Part shown: positions 1 to 8,274 of the stretch, one piece after another
How the letters are laid out: each line of letters opens with the position of its first letter
Position numbering within the stretch: the first letter of the stretch is position 1
Position numbers and translations under genes: made by a program
Origin: Henriciella sp.
Lineage (GTDB): Bacteria; Pseudomonadota; Alphaproteobacteria; Caulobacterales; Hyphomonadaceae
Direction: 5' to 3'
Assembly: GCA_013213785.1 (NCBI GenBank)
Contig: JABSPZ010000007.1
Location: 310,001-374,000, forward strand
DNA: 64,000 nucleotides
The notes under the pieces: model-generated
Told to the model about the DNA's origin: nothing
Databases searched by the model: none
The model's input: the letters and a program-made list of their open reading frames with translations, nothing else

Positions 1-1388
1 GCCCGCGCTGCGTGCATGCCGTGAATATCTTCCGGGCTGGTTTCAACACGGACCAAGATGACGGCTCGCCCGGCTTCAGCCAAATGTGCGGCTTCATTGG
101 AGTCGAACACCACTTGCCCAACGGCAGCGCCAGGGCTCGCCGGGAGGCCTTTGACCACCACATCGCGGGCAGCGTTCGGAGAAATTGTGGGGTGCAGCAG
201 TTGATCAAGCTGAGCTGGCTCCAGGCGCAAGATCGCTTCTTCTTCGGTGACCAGGCCTTCTTTGGCCATATCGACCGCAATTGTGAGCGCGGCCGCCGCG
301 GTGCGTTTCCCGTTCCTGGTTTGCAGCATGTAGAGGACATTGTCCTCAACCGTGAACTCAATGTCCTGCATGTCGCGATAATGCGCTTCAAGCGTATCGG
401 CGACGTCGGTGAGCTGTTTGTAGACCGCTGGCATAACCTCTTCGAGCGGCGCCTCATCTGATTTCAGCTCATTTGCGCGAGCGCGGCTGATTGGCGCCGG
501 CGTGCGGATCCCCGCGACAACGTCTTCGCCCTGCGCATTGGTCAGGAACTCGCCATAAAATGTGTTCGCGCCCGTCGACGGATCGCGCGTAAACGCCACA
601 CCAGTCGCTGATGTTTCGCCCATATTGCCGAACACCATGGACTGAACATTGACGGCGGTTCCCCACTCGGCGGGGATATCATTGAGTTTGCGGTAGAGGA
701 TCGCGCGATCATTCATCCAAGATCCAAACACCGCGCCAATCGCGCCCCAGAGCTGCTCGCGGGCATCATCCGGGAACGGTTTGCCGAGCTTCTCTTGGAC
801 CGCATCCTTGTATTGGCCGACAATCGTCTTCCAATTGCTCGCTTCCATCTCTGTATCAAGTTCGAAGCCTTGGCTGTCCTTGTAATCGTCCAAAAGATAT
901 TCGAACGTGTCGTGGCGGAGGCCTAGCACAACGTTGGAATACATCTGGATGAAGCGGCGATAGCTGTCATAGGCAAAGCGTTCGCCCGCTTTCGCTGCGA
1001 GGCCTTGGACGGTGACTTCCGAAAGTCCGAGGTTCAAAACCGTATCCATCATGCCCGGCATCGAGGCGCGCGCACCCGAGCGAACGGACACCAACAGCGG
1101 GTTCGCGGCGTCGCCAAATGTCTTGCCGGTCTTTTGCTCGAGCGCTTTCAGCGCGTCGTCGACCTGCTCTTTCAGACCCTCAGGGTAGGCCTCATCAAGT
1201 TCGTAATAGGCCGTGCAAACGTCAGTCGTCAGGGTAAAGCCGGGGGGAACTGGCAAACCAAGACTCGCCATCTCAGCCAGGTTGGCGCCTTTGCCACCCA
1301 GCAGATTCTTCATCGCCGCGCTTCCATCGGAGCTTCCACCGCCGAAAGAGTAGACCCATTTGGTCGTTACGCTCGCGCCATCACCCAT
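1..1388 (-). CDS. ppdK: Pyruvate, phosphate dikinase, N-terminal part (runs off window)
   Basis: The reverse strand encodes about 462 codons from an ATG at 1388 preceded by a good GGAGG ribosome site. The product opens with the PPDK nucleotide-binding region: the block KNLLGGKGANLAEMASLGLP near residue 27 and then VSVRSGARASMPGMMDTVLN. It continues through the ATP-grasp part (ATGVAFTRDPSTG, FTVEDNVLYMLQTRNGKRT) and is cut by the window edge just before the catalytic-histidine TSHAA segment expected next. The known enzyme interconverts pyruvate, ATP and phosphate with phosphoenolpyruvate, AMP and pyrophosphate in the cytoplasm, usually for gluconeogenesis. No frameshift is visible in the part present. 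The gene reads out of a 331-bp upstream gap and has no operon partner inside the window. Confidence 0.95.
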   Translation of the reverse strand, partial: MGDGASVTTKWVYSFGGGSSDGSAAMKNLLGGKGANLAEMASLGLPVPPGFTLTTDVCTAYYELDEAYPEGLKEQVDDALKALEQKTGKTFGDAANPLLVSVRSGARASMPGMMDTVLNLGLSEVTVQGLAAKAGERFAYDSYRRFIQMYSNVVLGLRHDTFEYLLDDYKDSQGFELDTEMEASNWKTIVGQYKDAVQEKLGKPFPDDAREQLWGAIGAVFGSWMNDRAILYRKLNDIPAEWGTAVNVQSMVFGNMGETSATGVAFTRDPSTGANTFYGEFLTNAQGEDVVAGIRTPAPISRARANELKSDEAPLEEVMPAVYKQLTDVADTLEAHYRDMQDIEFTVEDNVLYMLQTRNGKRTAAAALTIAVDMAKEGLVTEEEAILRLEPAQLDQLLHPTISPNAARDVVVKGLPASPGAAVGQVVFDSNEAAHLAEAGRAVILVRVETSPEDIHGMHAAR

Positions 1389-1560
1389 ACTGTCCTCCGT
1401 CTGACTTTTGAGGGGCAGGCCCGCCCTCTCGCATGAGTCTTGAATGCAAGCCAAGCGCCATGATTAGCGTCCAGAATCAAGTCGCTATTTCCACTGACTA
1501 CGCTGTCAGCAAAATTTATTGCGCGAATTCGACCAGATTGTCCCAATAAGGGAAAAATAT

Positions 1561-1578
1561 TGTTGCTGCGCCGCAACA
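1561..1578. promoter_or_regulatory. Inverted repeat upstream of ppdK, possible operator
   Basis: TGTTGC and GCAACA form perfect 6-bp arms around the 6-bp centre TGCGCC, about 175 bp upstream of the ppdK start. The gap 1389-1719 holds no supportable gene, and this dyad is its only notable structure. Operator function is inferred only from symmetry and position. It could equally be chance. Confidence 0.25.
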
Positions 1579-1719
1579 TGGTGAGGCTTTAATTTTGGGC
1601 AGTCAGCTTCGGTTCAGGTCCGAAATCGCAGACTTGTGAGGTAATGTGAGACGCTGGGGCAATGACACCTACAGAATCATGGCATTACATTGCAGGCGAT
1701 AAACATAAGGCTTGGGCTG

Positions 1720-1827
1720 ATGACCAAAATAAAAATTCGCGACCTTTTCTCCCTAGACACATTTGCCGTCCTGAGCGCCGTGGTGCTCTGCGTGGTTCTG
1801 GTAACAGACCCGTCTCTGCTGGGGTGA
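1720..1827 (+). CDS. Possible 35-residue single-span membrane microprotein
   Basis: An ATG at 1720 opens a 35-codon frame ending TGA at 1825-1827, one base before the end of glyS on the other strand. The product starts MTKIKIRDLFSLD and then has one hydrophobic stretch (FAVLSAVVLCVVLV), so it would be a short basic N-terminus plus one membrane helix. An AAGG motif lies 9 bases upstream of the ATG as a plausible ribosome site. No family is recognised. The frame is short and could be chance. Codon content and the neat helix are the only support. Confidence 0.35.
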   Translation: MTKIKIRDLFSLDTFAVLSAVVLCVVLVTDPSLLG

Positions 1828-4116
1828 TTAGCCCTCGATCTTAGAGAAATCAGCGACGGTGCCGATGGCTTCGCGCATCATATTCAAGAGATTAAGCCGG
1901 TTCTCACGAACCTCGGCCTGATCAGCATTGACCATCACGCTGTCAGGACCATCGAAGAAGGCATCCACCGGTGCGCGCAGACCAGCCAGAGCTGACATGG
2001 CCGCCGCAAAGTCTTCACCTTCAAGCGCAGCTTTTGACGCGCTGGCGCTGTCAGAGATCGCTTTGAACAGAGCTTTTTCGGCTTTTGCTTCGAGCAAGCT
2101 CTCCGTCACGTCGCCCTGGAACCTCGTTTTATCTTTTTTCTCTTCCGCACGCAGGATGTTCGCCGCGCGCTTATAGCCCGCCAGAAGATTAGTCCCGTCC
2201 TCGCTCTCCAGGAAGCTCGCAAGCGCCTCAACCCGCTTCACGATGAGCACGAGATCATCCTCGCCGAGCGCAAAGACCGCATCGATCAAATCGTGACGCT
2301 GGCCTTGGTCGCGGAGGTATTGTTTGAGGCGATCGGCGAAGAATGCGAGGAGATCGATCCTCAAACTGGCCCTGCTAGCCATCGGAACCGAATGAAATTC
2401 GGTTTCACTCTTGGAATCCTTGATAGACATCGCAACATCCATCCGGAGTTCATATGATACGTTATCGAACTCCAGCAGGAGTTTTAGTCGTTCGTGTTCA
2501 GTGCGGTGTTTAATGGTCGCCATATCGACGTTTATGAAATCTGTGCCACCGTTTTCCTTACACCTATGCAGCTGATGGCTAGTCATCAACTGCATGAGCA
2601 AGCGTAAGTGATGATCTGTTATAAGTTCACTGAGCTTATACGAAACGCCGCTCTCCAGCATAATCCGCACCACACCGAGCGCCGCGCGGCGAAGCGCAAA
2701 CGGATCTTTCGACCCTGTCGGCTTCTCATCAATCGCCCAGAACCCAACCAAAGTATCGAGTTTATCGGCGAGTGCGACCGTCACACCAACTGGATCAGAC
2801 GGCACAGCATCTGACGGGCCTTGCGGCTTGTAATGGTCACGAATGGCGTCGGAGACGCTCGCATCCTCGCCCGCTTCAATCGCGTAATAGCGGCCCATCA
2901 CGCCCTGAAGTTCCGGGAACTCATAGACCATTTCGGACACGAGGTCGGCTTTAGCGAGCTTAGCCGCGCGTTCTGCCAAGTCTGCATCCGCACCGGTTTT
3001 CGGTGCCAGCTCGCGGGCCAATGCTGCAACCCGCTCGACCTTGTCCGCGACTGTACCAAGCTCTTTCTTGAAGTCGATTTTACCAAGTTTGGGCGCCATC
3101 GCTTCGAGGCCGCTCTTCTTGTCATTCTCCCAGAAGAAACGTCCATCTTCGAGACGCGCGGACAAGACTTTCCTATTCCCAGCCGCAATCGCCTTGCCGC
3201 CATCAACCGCATCAATGTTCGCAACCACGACAAAGTTCGGCGCAAGCTTGCCCGTCTTCGGGTCGCGTACAGCGAAATATTTCTGGTGGGTCCGCATCGA
3301 GAGCTGGATCACTTCCGGTGGCAGCTCCAAAAAGGCCGGGTCCATTTCACCGAGGATCACAACCGGCCATTCGGCGAGGCCAACCACCTCTTCGAGCAGG
3401 CCTTTATCTTCAACCAATTCTAACCCGGCATCGGCGCAGACCTTCTGCGCCTGCGCTTCAATCGTCTCGCGGCGCGCATCGCGGGTTAGCGCGACATGGC
3501 CAGTGCCACTTAGTTGTTCGGTATAATCGGCGAGACCTGTCACCGTGTAAGGTCCGCGGCCATGCACGCGGTGACCCTCGGTCTCATTGCCGCTGGCAAT
3601 ACCATCCACTTCAAACGGCACCACAGCGCCATCATAGAGACAGATAATCAGCTGCAGCGGCCGGACCCAGCGCATCTCGCCGCGACCGGTCCGCATGGAT
3701 TTCGGCCAATGGAAATTACGCATCAGGTCTGGCACGAGCTCCGCGACAATATCCGGCGTCGCGCGACCTGGAATGGTGCGCGTTGCGACATAGAAATCGC
3801 CCTTCTTCGGATCAGAGCGCACTTCTGCCTCATCAATCGAAGACAGGCCCGCGCCGCGCAGGAAGCCTTCCACGGCCTTGTCCGGCGCGCCAACTTTCGG
3901 GCCTTTGCGTTCCTCGGTCACATCCTCAGAGCCTGCAGGCACATCTGCGCAAGACACAGCCAAACGCCGCGGTCCAGACATGGTTGTCACGTCGCCAACG
4001 CTGAGCCCCGCCTCTTTCAAGCCTTTCAGCAAAGCGTCAGAGAGATCGCGTTCCGCCTTTGCCTGCATGCGTGCAGGGATCTCTTCACAGAAGATTTCGA
4101 GAAATAGTTCAGCCAT
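1828..4116 (-). CDS. glyS: Glycine--tRNA ligase beta subunit
   Basis: This is a 762-residue protein beginning MAELFLEIFCEEIPARMQAK, the typical GlyS N-terminus. It contains the family blocks MSGPRRLAV, MRTHQKYFAV, GRFFWENDKK and DPFALRRAALGVVR, followed by a C-terminal anticodon-binding-type region (RLNLLNMM). With GlyQ it forms the alpha2beta2 enzyme that charges tRNA-Gly. The family usually runs near 690 residues. The excess is one block at about residues 495-580, between LGVVRIMLESG and LLAFFADRLKQYLRDQG, which matches nothing I know in GlyS and is visibly lower in GC. The frame stays open, so the gene is probably functional. It is the last gene of a run starting at glyQ, with three small genes between them. 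Confidence 0.95.
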   Translation of the reverse strand: MAELFLEIFCEEIPARMQAKAERDLSDALLKGLKEAGLSVGDVTTMSGPRRLAVSCADVPAGSEDVTEERKGPKVGAPDKAVEGFLRGAGLSSIDEAEVRSDPKKGDFYVATRTIPGRATPDIVAELVPDLMRNFHWPKSMRTGRGEMRWVRPLQLIICLYDGAVVPFEVDGIASGNETEGHRVHGRGPYTVTGLADYTEQLSGTGHVALTRDARRETIEAQAQKVCADAGLELVEDKGLLEEVVGLAEWPVVILGEMDPAFLELPPEVIQLSMRTHQKYFAVRDPKTGKLAPNFVVVANIDAVDGGKAIAAGNRKVLSARLEDGRFFWENDKKSGLEAMAPKLGKIDFKKELGTVADKVERVAALARELAPKTGADADLAERAAKLAKADLVSEMVYEFPELQGVMGRYYAIEAGEDASVSDAIRDHYKPQGPSDAVPSDPVGVTVALADKLDTLVGFWAIDEKPTGSKDPFALRRAALGVVRIMLESGVSYKLSELITDHHLRLLMQLMTSHQLHRCKENGGTDFINVDMATIKHRTEHERLKLLLEFDNVSYELRMDVAMSIKDSKSETEFHSVPMASRASLRIDLLAFFADRLKQYLRDQGQRHDLIDAVFALGEDDLVLIVKRVEALASFLESEDGTNLLAGYKRAANILRAEEKKDKTRFQGDVTESLLEAKAEKALFKAISDSASASKAALEGEDFAAAMSALAGLRAPVDAFFDGPDSVMVNADQAEVRENRLNLLNMMREAIGTVADFSKIEG

Positions 4117-4139
4117 TTCAGCCCAGAATGTTTTTATCT

Positions 4140-4379
4140 TTAAAGATTGTTATGCGCGCCGTCGCAGAAGGGGCCTTTAGCGGTCCGTTTGCAGGCACAC
4201 AAGAAGACTTTACCGGTCTTCGGCGCTTCCCAGCCTTGAGGGATAAAGTCGGTGTCTTTGTGAGAGCCGTCACAGAAGGGCTGGCTTTCAGAGCGGCCGC
4301 ATGTGCACCACCAATACATTTTGCCTTCTTCAACCTCGACAGCGATCGGCTCAGTACGGCCAATTTCTGGATCTGCCAT
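4140..4379 (-). CDS. CDGSH-type iron-sulfur protein
   Basis: A 79-residue protein starts at ATG 4379 (MADPEIGRTEPIAVEVEEGK). It carries two CDGSH-type repeats, CTCGRSESQPFCDGSHKDT and CACKRTAKGPFCDGAHNNL. Each supplies three cysteines and a histidine, the 3Cys-1His ligand set for a 2Fe-2S cluster in the bacterial tandem-CDGSH (mitoNEET-like) family. The start ATG overlaps the stop of the upstream cupin gene as TAATG, so translation is probably coupled. A longer frame exists upstream but lies inside the cupin gene and is unlikely. Its cellular role is not evident. The family is linked to redox or iron homeostasis. Confidence 0.85.
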   Translation of the reverse strand: MADPEIGRTEPIAVEVEEGKMYWWCTCGRSESQPFCDGSHKDTDFIPQGWEAPKTGKVFLCACKRTAKGPFCDGAHNNL

Positions 4380-4741
4380 TATACTTCCTCCATCGCTGTG
4401 ACGGTTCGCTCGGTCGCCGCGCCGTCGCCCGTATTCACAACAGAGGACGGTTCGATCAGCATGATTTCGCACTCTTCATCAGCGCCGGGACGGTGCTCCG
4501 TTCCGCGTGGCACGATGATGAATTCCCCTGCGCTCACGATTTCTACTCGGTCGCGAAACGCCATACGCATTTGACCTTTGATAACGACAAACATCTCGTC
4601 TTCATCAGCGTGCGAGTGCCAATCGAAATCGCCCTGAATTTTGACCAAGCGAACGTCCATATCATTGACGCGGCCAGCCAGTCGCGGCTGCCAATGATCT
4701 GAAAACTTCTCGAATTTATCGGCCAGGTTCACTTTGGTCAT
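4379..4741 (-). CDS. Single-domain cupin protein
   Basis: This 120-residue protein has a clear cupin barrel. Motif 1 is DFDWHSHADEDEMFVVIKG (His-His-Glu metal ligands) and motif 2 is SAGEFIIVPRGTEHRPGA (His ligand). Small cupins of this form bind a metal and may be dioxygenases, isomerases or sensors, so the substrate cannot be read from sequence. It lies between the DUF2314 lipoprotein (4-base overlap) and the CDGSH gene (1-base overlap) in the glyQ-glyS run. Confidence 0.85.
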   Translation of the reverse strand: MTKVNLADKFEKFSDHWQPRLAGRVNDMDVRLVKIQGDFDWHSHADEDEMFVVIKGQMRMAFRDRVEIVSAGEFIIVPRGTEHRPGADEECEIMLIEPSSVVNTGDGAATERTVTAMEEV

Positions 4742-5175
4742 GGCAGGGGCTCCTCATGAAAGCGGTCACGAATGTTTGGCAGGTCTGCGTTCGTCATGTC
4801 GAGCATCACCCGGCGCGTGTAGCCGCCTCGGTAATGCTCGCCATCCTTGAAGCACCAATCTGCGATATCAGCGGTCAGAAATGGGACTTCTTTTCCACCC
4901 GTCGTCTCGCCGATAAAACCCGCAAATTCTTGGCGGATATTGGAAAGTTCCTCATAGTCGCGACCATAAGCGCTGGACGGCATGATCACTGTGACCCGAA
5001 AGTCTGAGTAGGACTCATTCTCGCTTTGCCAGGCTTGGAAGAATATCGGCAATGTCTCGCGGGCCTCTGATACCGCATTCTGCATGCCACGGTCTTTGTA
5101 TAGCACTGGCGAGCCTGGCGTCGGACTGCAAGCCGCAGCCCCAAGGATCAGAAGAGCTGCCAGCGTCCGCATCAT
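4738..5175 (-). CDS. DUF2314-domain lipoprotein
   Basis: The start is placed at the double ATG at 5175/5172, which overlaps the glyQ stop (ATGA). The product begins [20 protein letters not shown], a short lipoprotein-type signal with a somewhat weak lipobox (GAAAC). The rest resembles DUF2314: [17 protein letters not shown], a VTVIMP strand, [20 protein letters not shown] near the end. DUF2314 proteins have no firmly known role. The sequence suggests an outer-membrane-anchored or periplasmic small domain co-translated with glyQ and the cupin. Confidence 0.7.
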   Translation of the reverse strand: MMRTLAALLILGAAACSPTPGSPVLYKDRGMQNAVSEARETLPIFFQAWQSENESYSDFRVTVIMPSSAYGRDYEELSNIRQEFAGFIGETTGGKEVPFLTADIADWCFKDGEHYRGGYTRRVMLDMTNADLPNIRDRFHEEPLP

Positions 5176-6074
5176 GCCTCCGCCCGCTCCGCCTCTTGCT
5201 GCGCCCATTGTTCTGCAGCGCCGCGTGCCAAATCACGCACGCGTCCAATAAAGGCCTGCCGTTCGGTTGGAGAAATCGCCCCACGTGCGTCGATCAAGTT
5301 GAAGACGTGGCTCGCTTTAAGCGCGAAATCATAAGCTGGCAGCGGCTTGCCTGCGTCCCGCAAAGCATTGGACTGGCTTTCGCAATCGCCGAACCAACGC
5401 TGCAGCATCTCAACATCTGAGTGTTCAAAATTGAAGGCAGACTGCTGGCGCTCATTCTCGATGAACACATCCCCATAAGAGAGCGGCGTATCGCTGTTCG
5501 GATCATTGAATGGTAGATCGTAAACGTTATCGACGCCGAACACGTACATGGCGAGGCGCTCCAAGCCATAGGTGAGCTCACCCGAAACCGGGAAGACATC
5601 CAGACCGCCGACTTGCTGGAAATATGTGTACTGGCTGACTTCCATACCGTCACACCAAACCTCCCAACCAAGGCCCCAGGCGCCAACCGTCGGGTTCTCC
5701 CAATCGTCTTCGACAAAACGGATATCGTGGACGGTCGGATCGATGCCGATCTCATAGAGTGAGTTCAGATAAAGATCCTGCAGGTTTTTAGGGTTCGGCT
5801 TCAGGATGACCTGATATTGGTAATAGTGGCCCAGCCGCATCGGGTTCTCACCATAACGCGCGTCCGCCGGGCGGCGCGATGGCTGCACGTAAGCGGCGCG
5901 CCAGTCTTTTGGCCCTAGCGCTCGAAGCACGGTCGCCGGGTGTAAAGTCCCTGCGCCGACTTCCATATCGTAAGGCTGCAGGATCGCGCAGCCCTGCTCG
6001 GCCCAATAGTTCTGCAGGCGCAGGATCAGGTCTTGGAAAGAGTTCGGTTTAGCTTTCGCAACAGGTGCAGTCAT
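5172..6074 (-). CDS. glyQ: Glycine--tRNA ligase alpha subunit
   Basis: This 300-residue protein contains the GlyQ hallmarks: [19 protein letters not shown] at the N-terminus, [22 protein letters not shown], the [20 protein letters not shown] motif, and [21 protein letters not shown]. These residues build the class II catalytic core that activates glycine. Length is normal for the family. It is the first gene of a minus-strand run that reaches glyS at 1828 through the DUF2314, cupin and CDGSH genes. The two subunits are therefore not adjacent as they are in many bacteria. Confidence 0.97.
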   Translation of the reverse strand: MTAPVAKAKPNSFQDLILRLQNYWAEQGCAILQPYDMEVGAGTLHPATVLRALGPKDWRAAYVQPSRRPADARYGENPMRLGHYYQYQVILKPNPKNLQDLYLNSLYEIGIDPTVHDIRFVEDDWENPTVGAWGLGWEVWCDGMEVSQYTYFQQVGGLDVFPVSGELTYGLERLAMYVFGVDNVYDLPFNDPNSDTPLSYGDVFIENERQQSAFNFEHSDVEMLQRWFGDCESQSNALRDAGKPLPAYDFALKASHVFNLIDARGAISPTERQAFIGRVRDLARGAAEQWAQQEAERAEA

Positions 6075-6149
6075 CGATCGGTCAGTCTTCAGTAAAATCA
6101 GAGTTTTCGCCTACTCCCGTCTGGCCCGCGGGGCAAGCTTCAAGCCCGG

Positions 6150-6887
6150 TTAATTCCAGTCAAGGCCAGCGCCGTCTCGTTGCATGTCGAGCGCCCAATC
6201 TGTCCGCTCACCACCTTTGCTCTGGTACAGATATTTCGGTTCGAGCAGACGCATCGGCCCCGACCGAAGCGCTTTGCGGGCTCGCACCAAGACGCGCTTC
6301 GCCTCAGCGCCTGGATAGGAATGAACGGGCAGCACGGTGATTTCGCCGCTTCGCCGCTCTATGACCGACAAGATCCGCGCCAGATCTGCCGCCCGGTGCA
6401 CCATCACAAACGTCCCTTTCGGGCGCAGGGCAAACAGCATCGCATTGATCCAGTCTTTCAGCGGAACGTCTGCAAGATACGCGGTCTCTTTGCCCGCACC
6501 GGGGGCTTGGATCGTGCCCGTTTCGAAGAATGGCGGATTGGAAAAGACCAAGTCAAACTTGTTCTGCCACGCGTGGTCTAGGTGTGCTGCAGATCCTTCG
6601 GCAATCGTCACCCGCGTCGATAGATCATTCGCATCTGCGCCTCTGCGGGCGAGAACAGCCATTTCCGCGTCGACTTCGAGACCGGTAAAGCGCGCCTTTT
6701 CAAGTCGATGGGCCGCCGGTAGTAGCGCGCCCCCGGCGCCGCACCCCATTTCGAGGGCCTCACCCGGAAAACTCGCGTCCAAGCTCGCCGCCAGCAGAAG
6801 GCTATCGGTCCCAGCGCGAAACCCTTTCGCGGGCTGGTACAGTTTCAGTCGCCCATCATAGAAATCATCGCACGTGACGTCGCTCAC
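6150..6887 (-). CDS. TrmN6-like tRNA1(Val) adenine-N6 methyltransferase
   Basis: A 245-residue class I methyltransferase. It shows an SAM-binding glycine motif (ALEMGCGAGGALLP), an acidic loop (TGLEVDAEMA) and the N6-adenine methylase signature NPPF (LVFSNPPFFETG) near residue 115. The N-terminal DDFYDGRLKLYQPAKGFRAGTDSLLLAA is the opening of the TrmN6/YfiC group, which methylates A37 of tRNA1(Val). The assignment of tRNA as substrate follows the family. It overlaps the upstream DUF2007 gene by 4 bases. Confidence 0.8.
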   Translation of the reverse strand: MSDVTCDDFYDGRLKLYQPAKGFRAGTDSLLLAASLDASFPGEALEMGCGAGGALLPAAHRLEKARFTGLEVDAEMAVLARRGADANDLSTRVTIAEGSAAHLDHAWQNKFDLVFSNPPFFETGTIQAPGAGKETAYLADVPLKDWINAMLFALRPKGTFVMVHRAADLARILSVIERRSGEITVLPVHSYPGAEAKRVLVRARKALRSGPMRLLEPKYLYQSKGGERTDWALDMQRDGAGLDWN

Positions 6888-7108
6888 GCATCCTTCTCCA
6901 CTTCGCGCAGGATGTAGCGCGCCCGATCAGCGAGGTCAGACCGAACGGTGATCCGGATAGGAACCATGGGGCCGCGGCCATCAATCATGGCCGTGTACTC
7001 ATCGAGGACAAATGGCTCAATTCCTTCCTCTGAAAGGATGTGTCGAATGTATGATAGTTTCACCAAATCATTGGTGCGAAAGACTTCTTCCAAGGCAATT
7101 GTCTCCAA
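6884..7108 (-). CDS. DUF2007-domain small protein
   Basis: A 74-residue protein beginning METIALEEVFRTNDLVKLSY, with HILSEEGIEPFVLDEYTAM and VRSDLADRARYILREVE. This matches the DUF2007 (putative GlnB-like fold) pattern. Its function is unknown. It is often encoded beside a TrmN6-like methylase and a polyprenyl synthetase in alphaproteobacteria, and that is the arrangement here. It overlaps the methylase by ATGA and is divergent from the polyprenyl synthetase across a 92-bp gap that must hold both promoters. Confidence 0.75.
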   Translation of the reverse strand: METIALEEVFRTNDLVKLSYIRHILSEEGIEPFVLDEYTAMIDGRGPMVPIRITVRSDLADRARYILREVEKDA

Positions 7109-7200
7109 AGTGCCGCATGCGGTGGCATACCGCAGCTGCGCGCGCTTACATTTGCGCTATTGTATGGATAAAGCAGTAAAAGTGGAATAGGACCACGGTC

Positions 7201-8220
7201 GTGACCGCTCAAACCCATCCTTCCAAGACCCCAAGCTACGCCGATATTGTTGACCGCATGCAATCTATGCTGGCCGACGATCTGGAGGCTACGGAGCGTC
7301 TTCTCATCGAACGTGCGAAAAGCCCGGTAGATGTGATCCCCGATTTGTCAGGCTATATCGTCTCTGCTGGCGGCAAGCGCCTGCGCCCGATGATTACGCT
7401 AATTGCCGCGCATGCCTGCGGCAGCACCAATCCAGGCACACATGCTTTGGCGACGGCGGTTGAATTCATTCACACCGCAACCTTGCTTCACGATGACGTG
7501 GTCGATGACAGCGACCTGCGCCGCGGAAAAAAGGCCGCGAAGAATGTATGGGGCAATAATGCCTCCATCTTGGTCGGTGACTTTCTGTTCGCGCGCGCGT
7601 TTACGCTGATGGTTGAGACCGGGAATCTGGAAATTCTCAAAATTCTATCGAACGCGTCTTCTGTGATCGCGGAAGGCGAAGTTCACCAGCTTGCGGCTGC
7701 GAGCCGGACCGATCTCCCCACTGAAGAATATCTTGCGATTGTTGAGGCGAAAACAGCTGCCTTGTTTGAAGCCGCCGCGGAAGCTGGTGCTTTATCGTCT
7801 GGCCCTGATGGCGAGATCCACGCTGCTGCCCTCGCCTCATATGGCAAAAATCTCGGCTTGGCCTTTCAGATCGTCGATGATGCGCTTGATTATGGCGGCA
7901 CCACTTCGGTGATCGGCAAAGCCGTTGGCGATGACTTCCGGGAAGGCAAGTCGACGCTTCCCGTGATTATCGCTCGGCGCCGCGGTTCTGCGGAAGATCA
8001 AGCCTTCTGGGACCGAGCCCTCAACATTGAGACGCAAGAAGAAGCTGATTTGGCGCACGCCATTCACCTCATTCGGTCAACTGGAGCGGCTGAAGCAACG
8101 GTTATCGAAGCTCAAGCCTATGCCGATCTTGCGAAGGCAGCGCTGCGCTCTTTGCCCCAAGGCGTCTGGCGCGATGCTCTGTCTGACTTAGCCGACTTCT
8201 GTGTCAGCCGCGTCCACTAA
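7201..8220 (+). CDS. ispB: Polyprenyl diphosphate synthase (octa/decaprenyl type)
   Basis: A 339-residue trans-prenyltransferase starting at GTG 7201. Both aspartate-rich motifs are present: LLHDDVVDDSDLRRG (first, near residue 96) and FQIVDDALDY (second, near residue 222), along with GGKRLRPMITLIAAH. It condenses isopentenyl diphosphate onto an allylic diphosphate to make the long ubiquinone side chain. The exact chain length cannot be told from sequence alone. It heads a plus-strand group containing ispE, another isoprenoid-pathway gene. Confidence 0.9.
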   Translation: MTAQTHPSKTPSYADIVDRMQSMLADDLEATERLLIERAKSPVDVIPDLSGYIVSAGGKRLRPMITLIAAHACGSTNPGTHALATAVEFIHTATLLHDDVVDDSDLRRGKKAAKNVWGNNASILVGDFLFARAFTLMVETGNLEILKILSNASSVIAEGEVHQLAAASRTDLPTEEYLAIVEAKTAALFEAAAEAGALSSGPDGEIHAAALASYGKNLGLAFQIVDDALDYGGTTSVIGKAVGDDFREGKSTLPVIIARRRGSAEDQAFWDRALNIETQEEADLAHAIHLIRSTGAAEATVIEAQAYADLAKAALRSLPQGVWRDALSDLADFCVSRVH

Positions 8221-8274
8221 ATAATTCTCATAGATTTACTTGCCTGAAACCTCCGAGGCTGAGACAGTACGGGC

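Noticed and set aside
1662-1844. 60-codon plus-strand frame upstream of glyS end
   Set aside because: Overlaps the glyS stop in another frame and reads as a mix of Arg/Pro text; the overlapping 35-codon frame at 1720 has a better ribosome site and helix.
2360-2640. Intein in glyS
   Set aside because: The block is only about 75 residues and lacks the Cys/Ser start and HN end of an intein.
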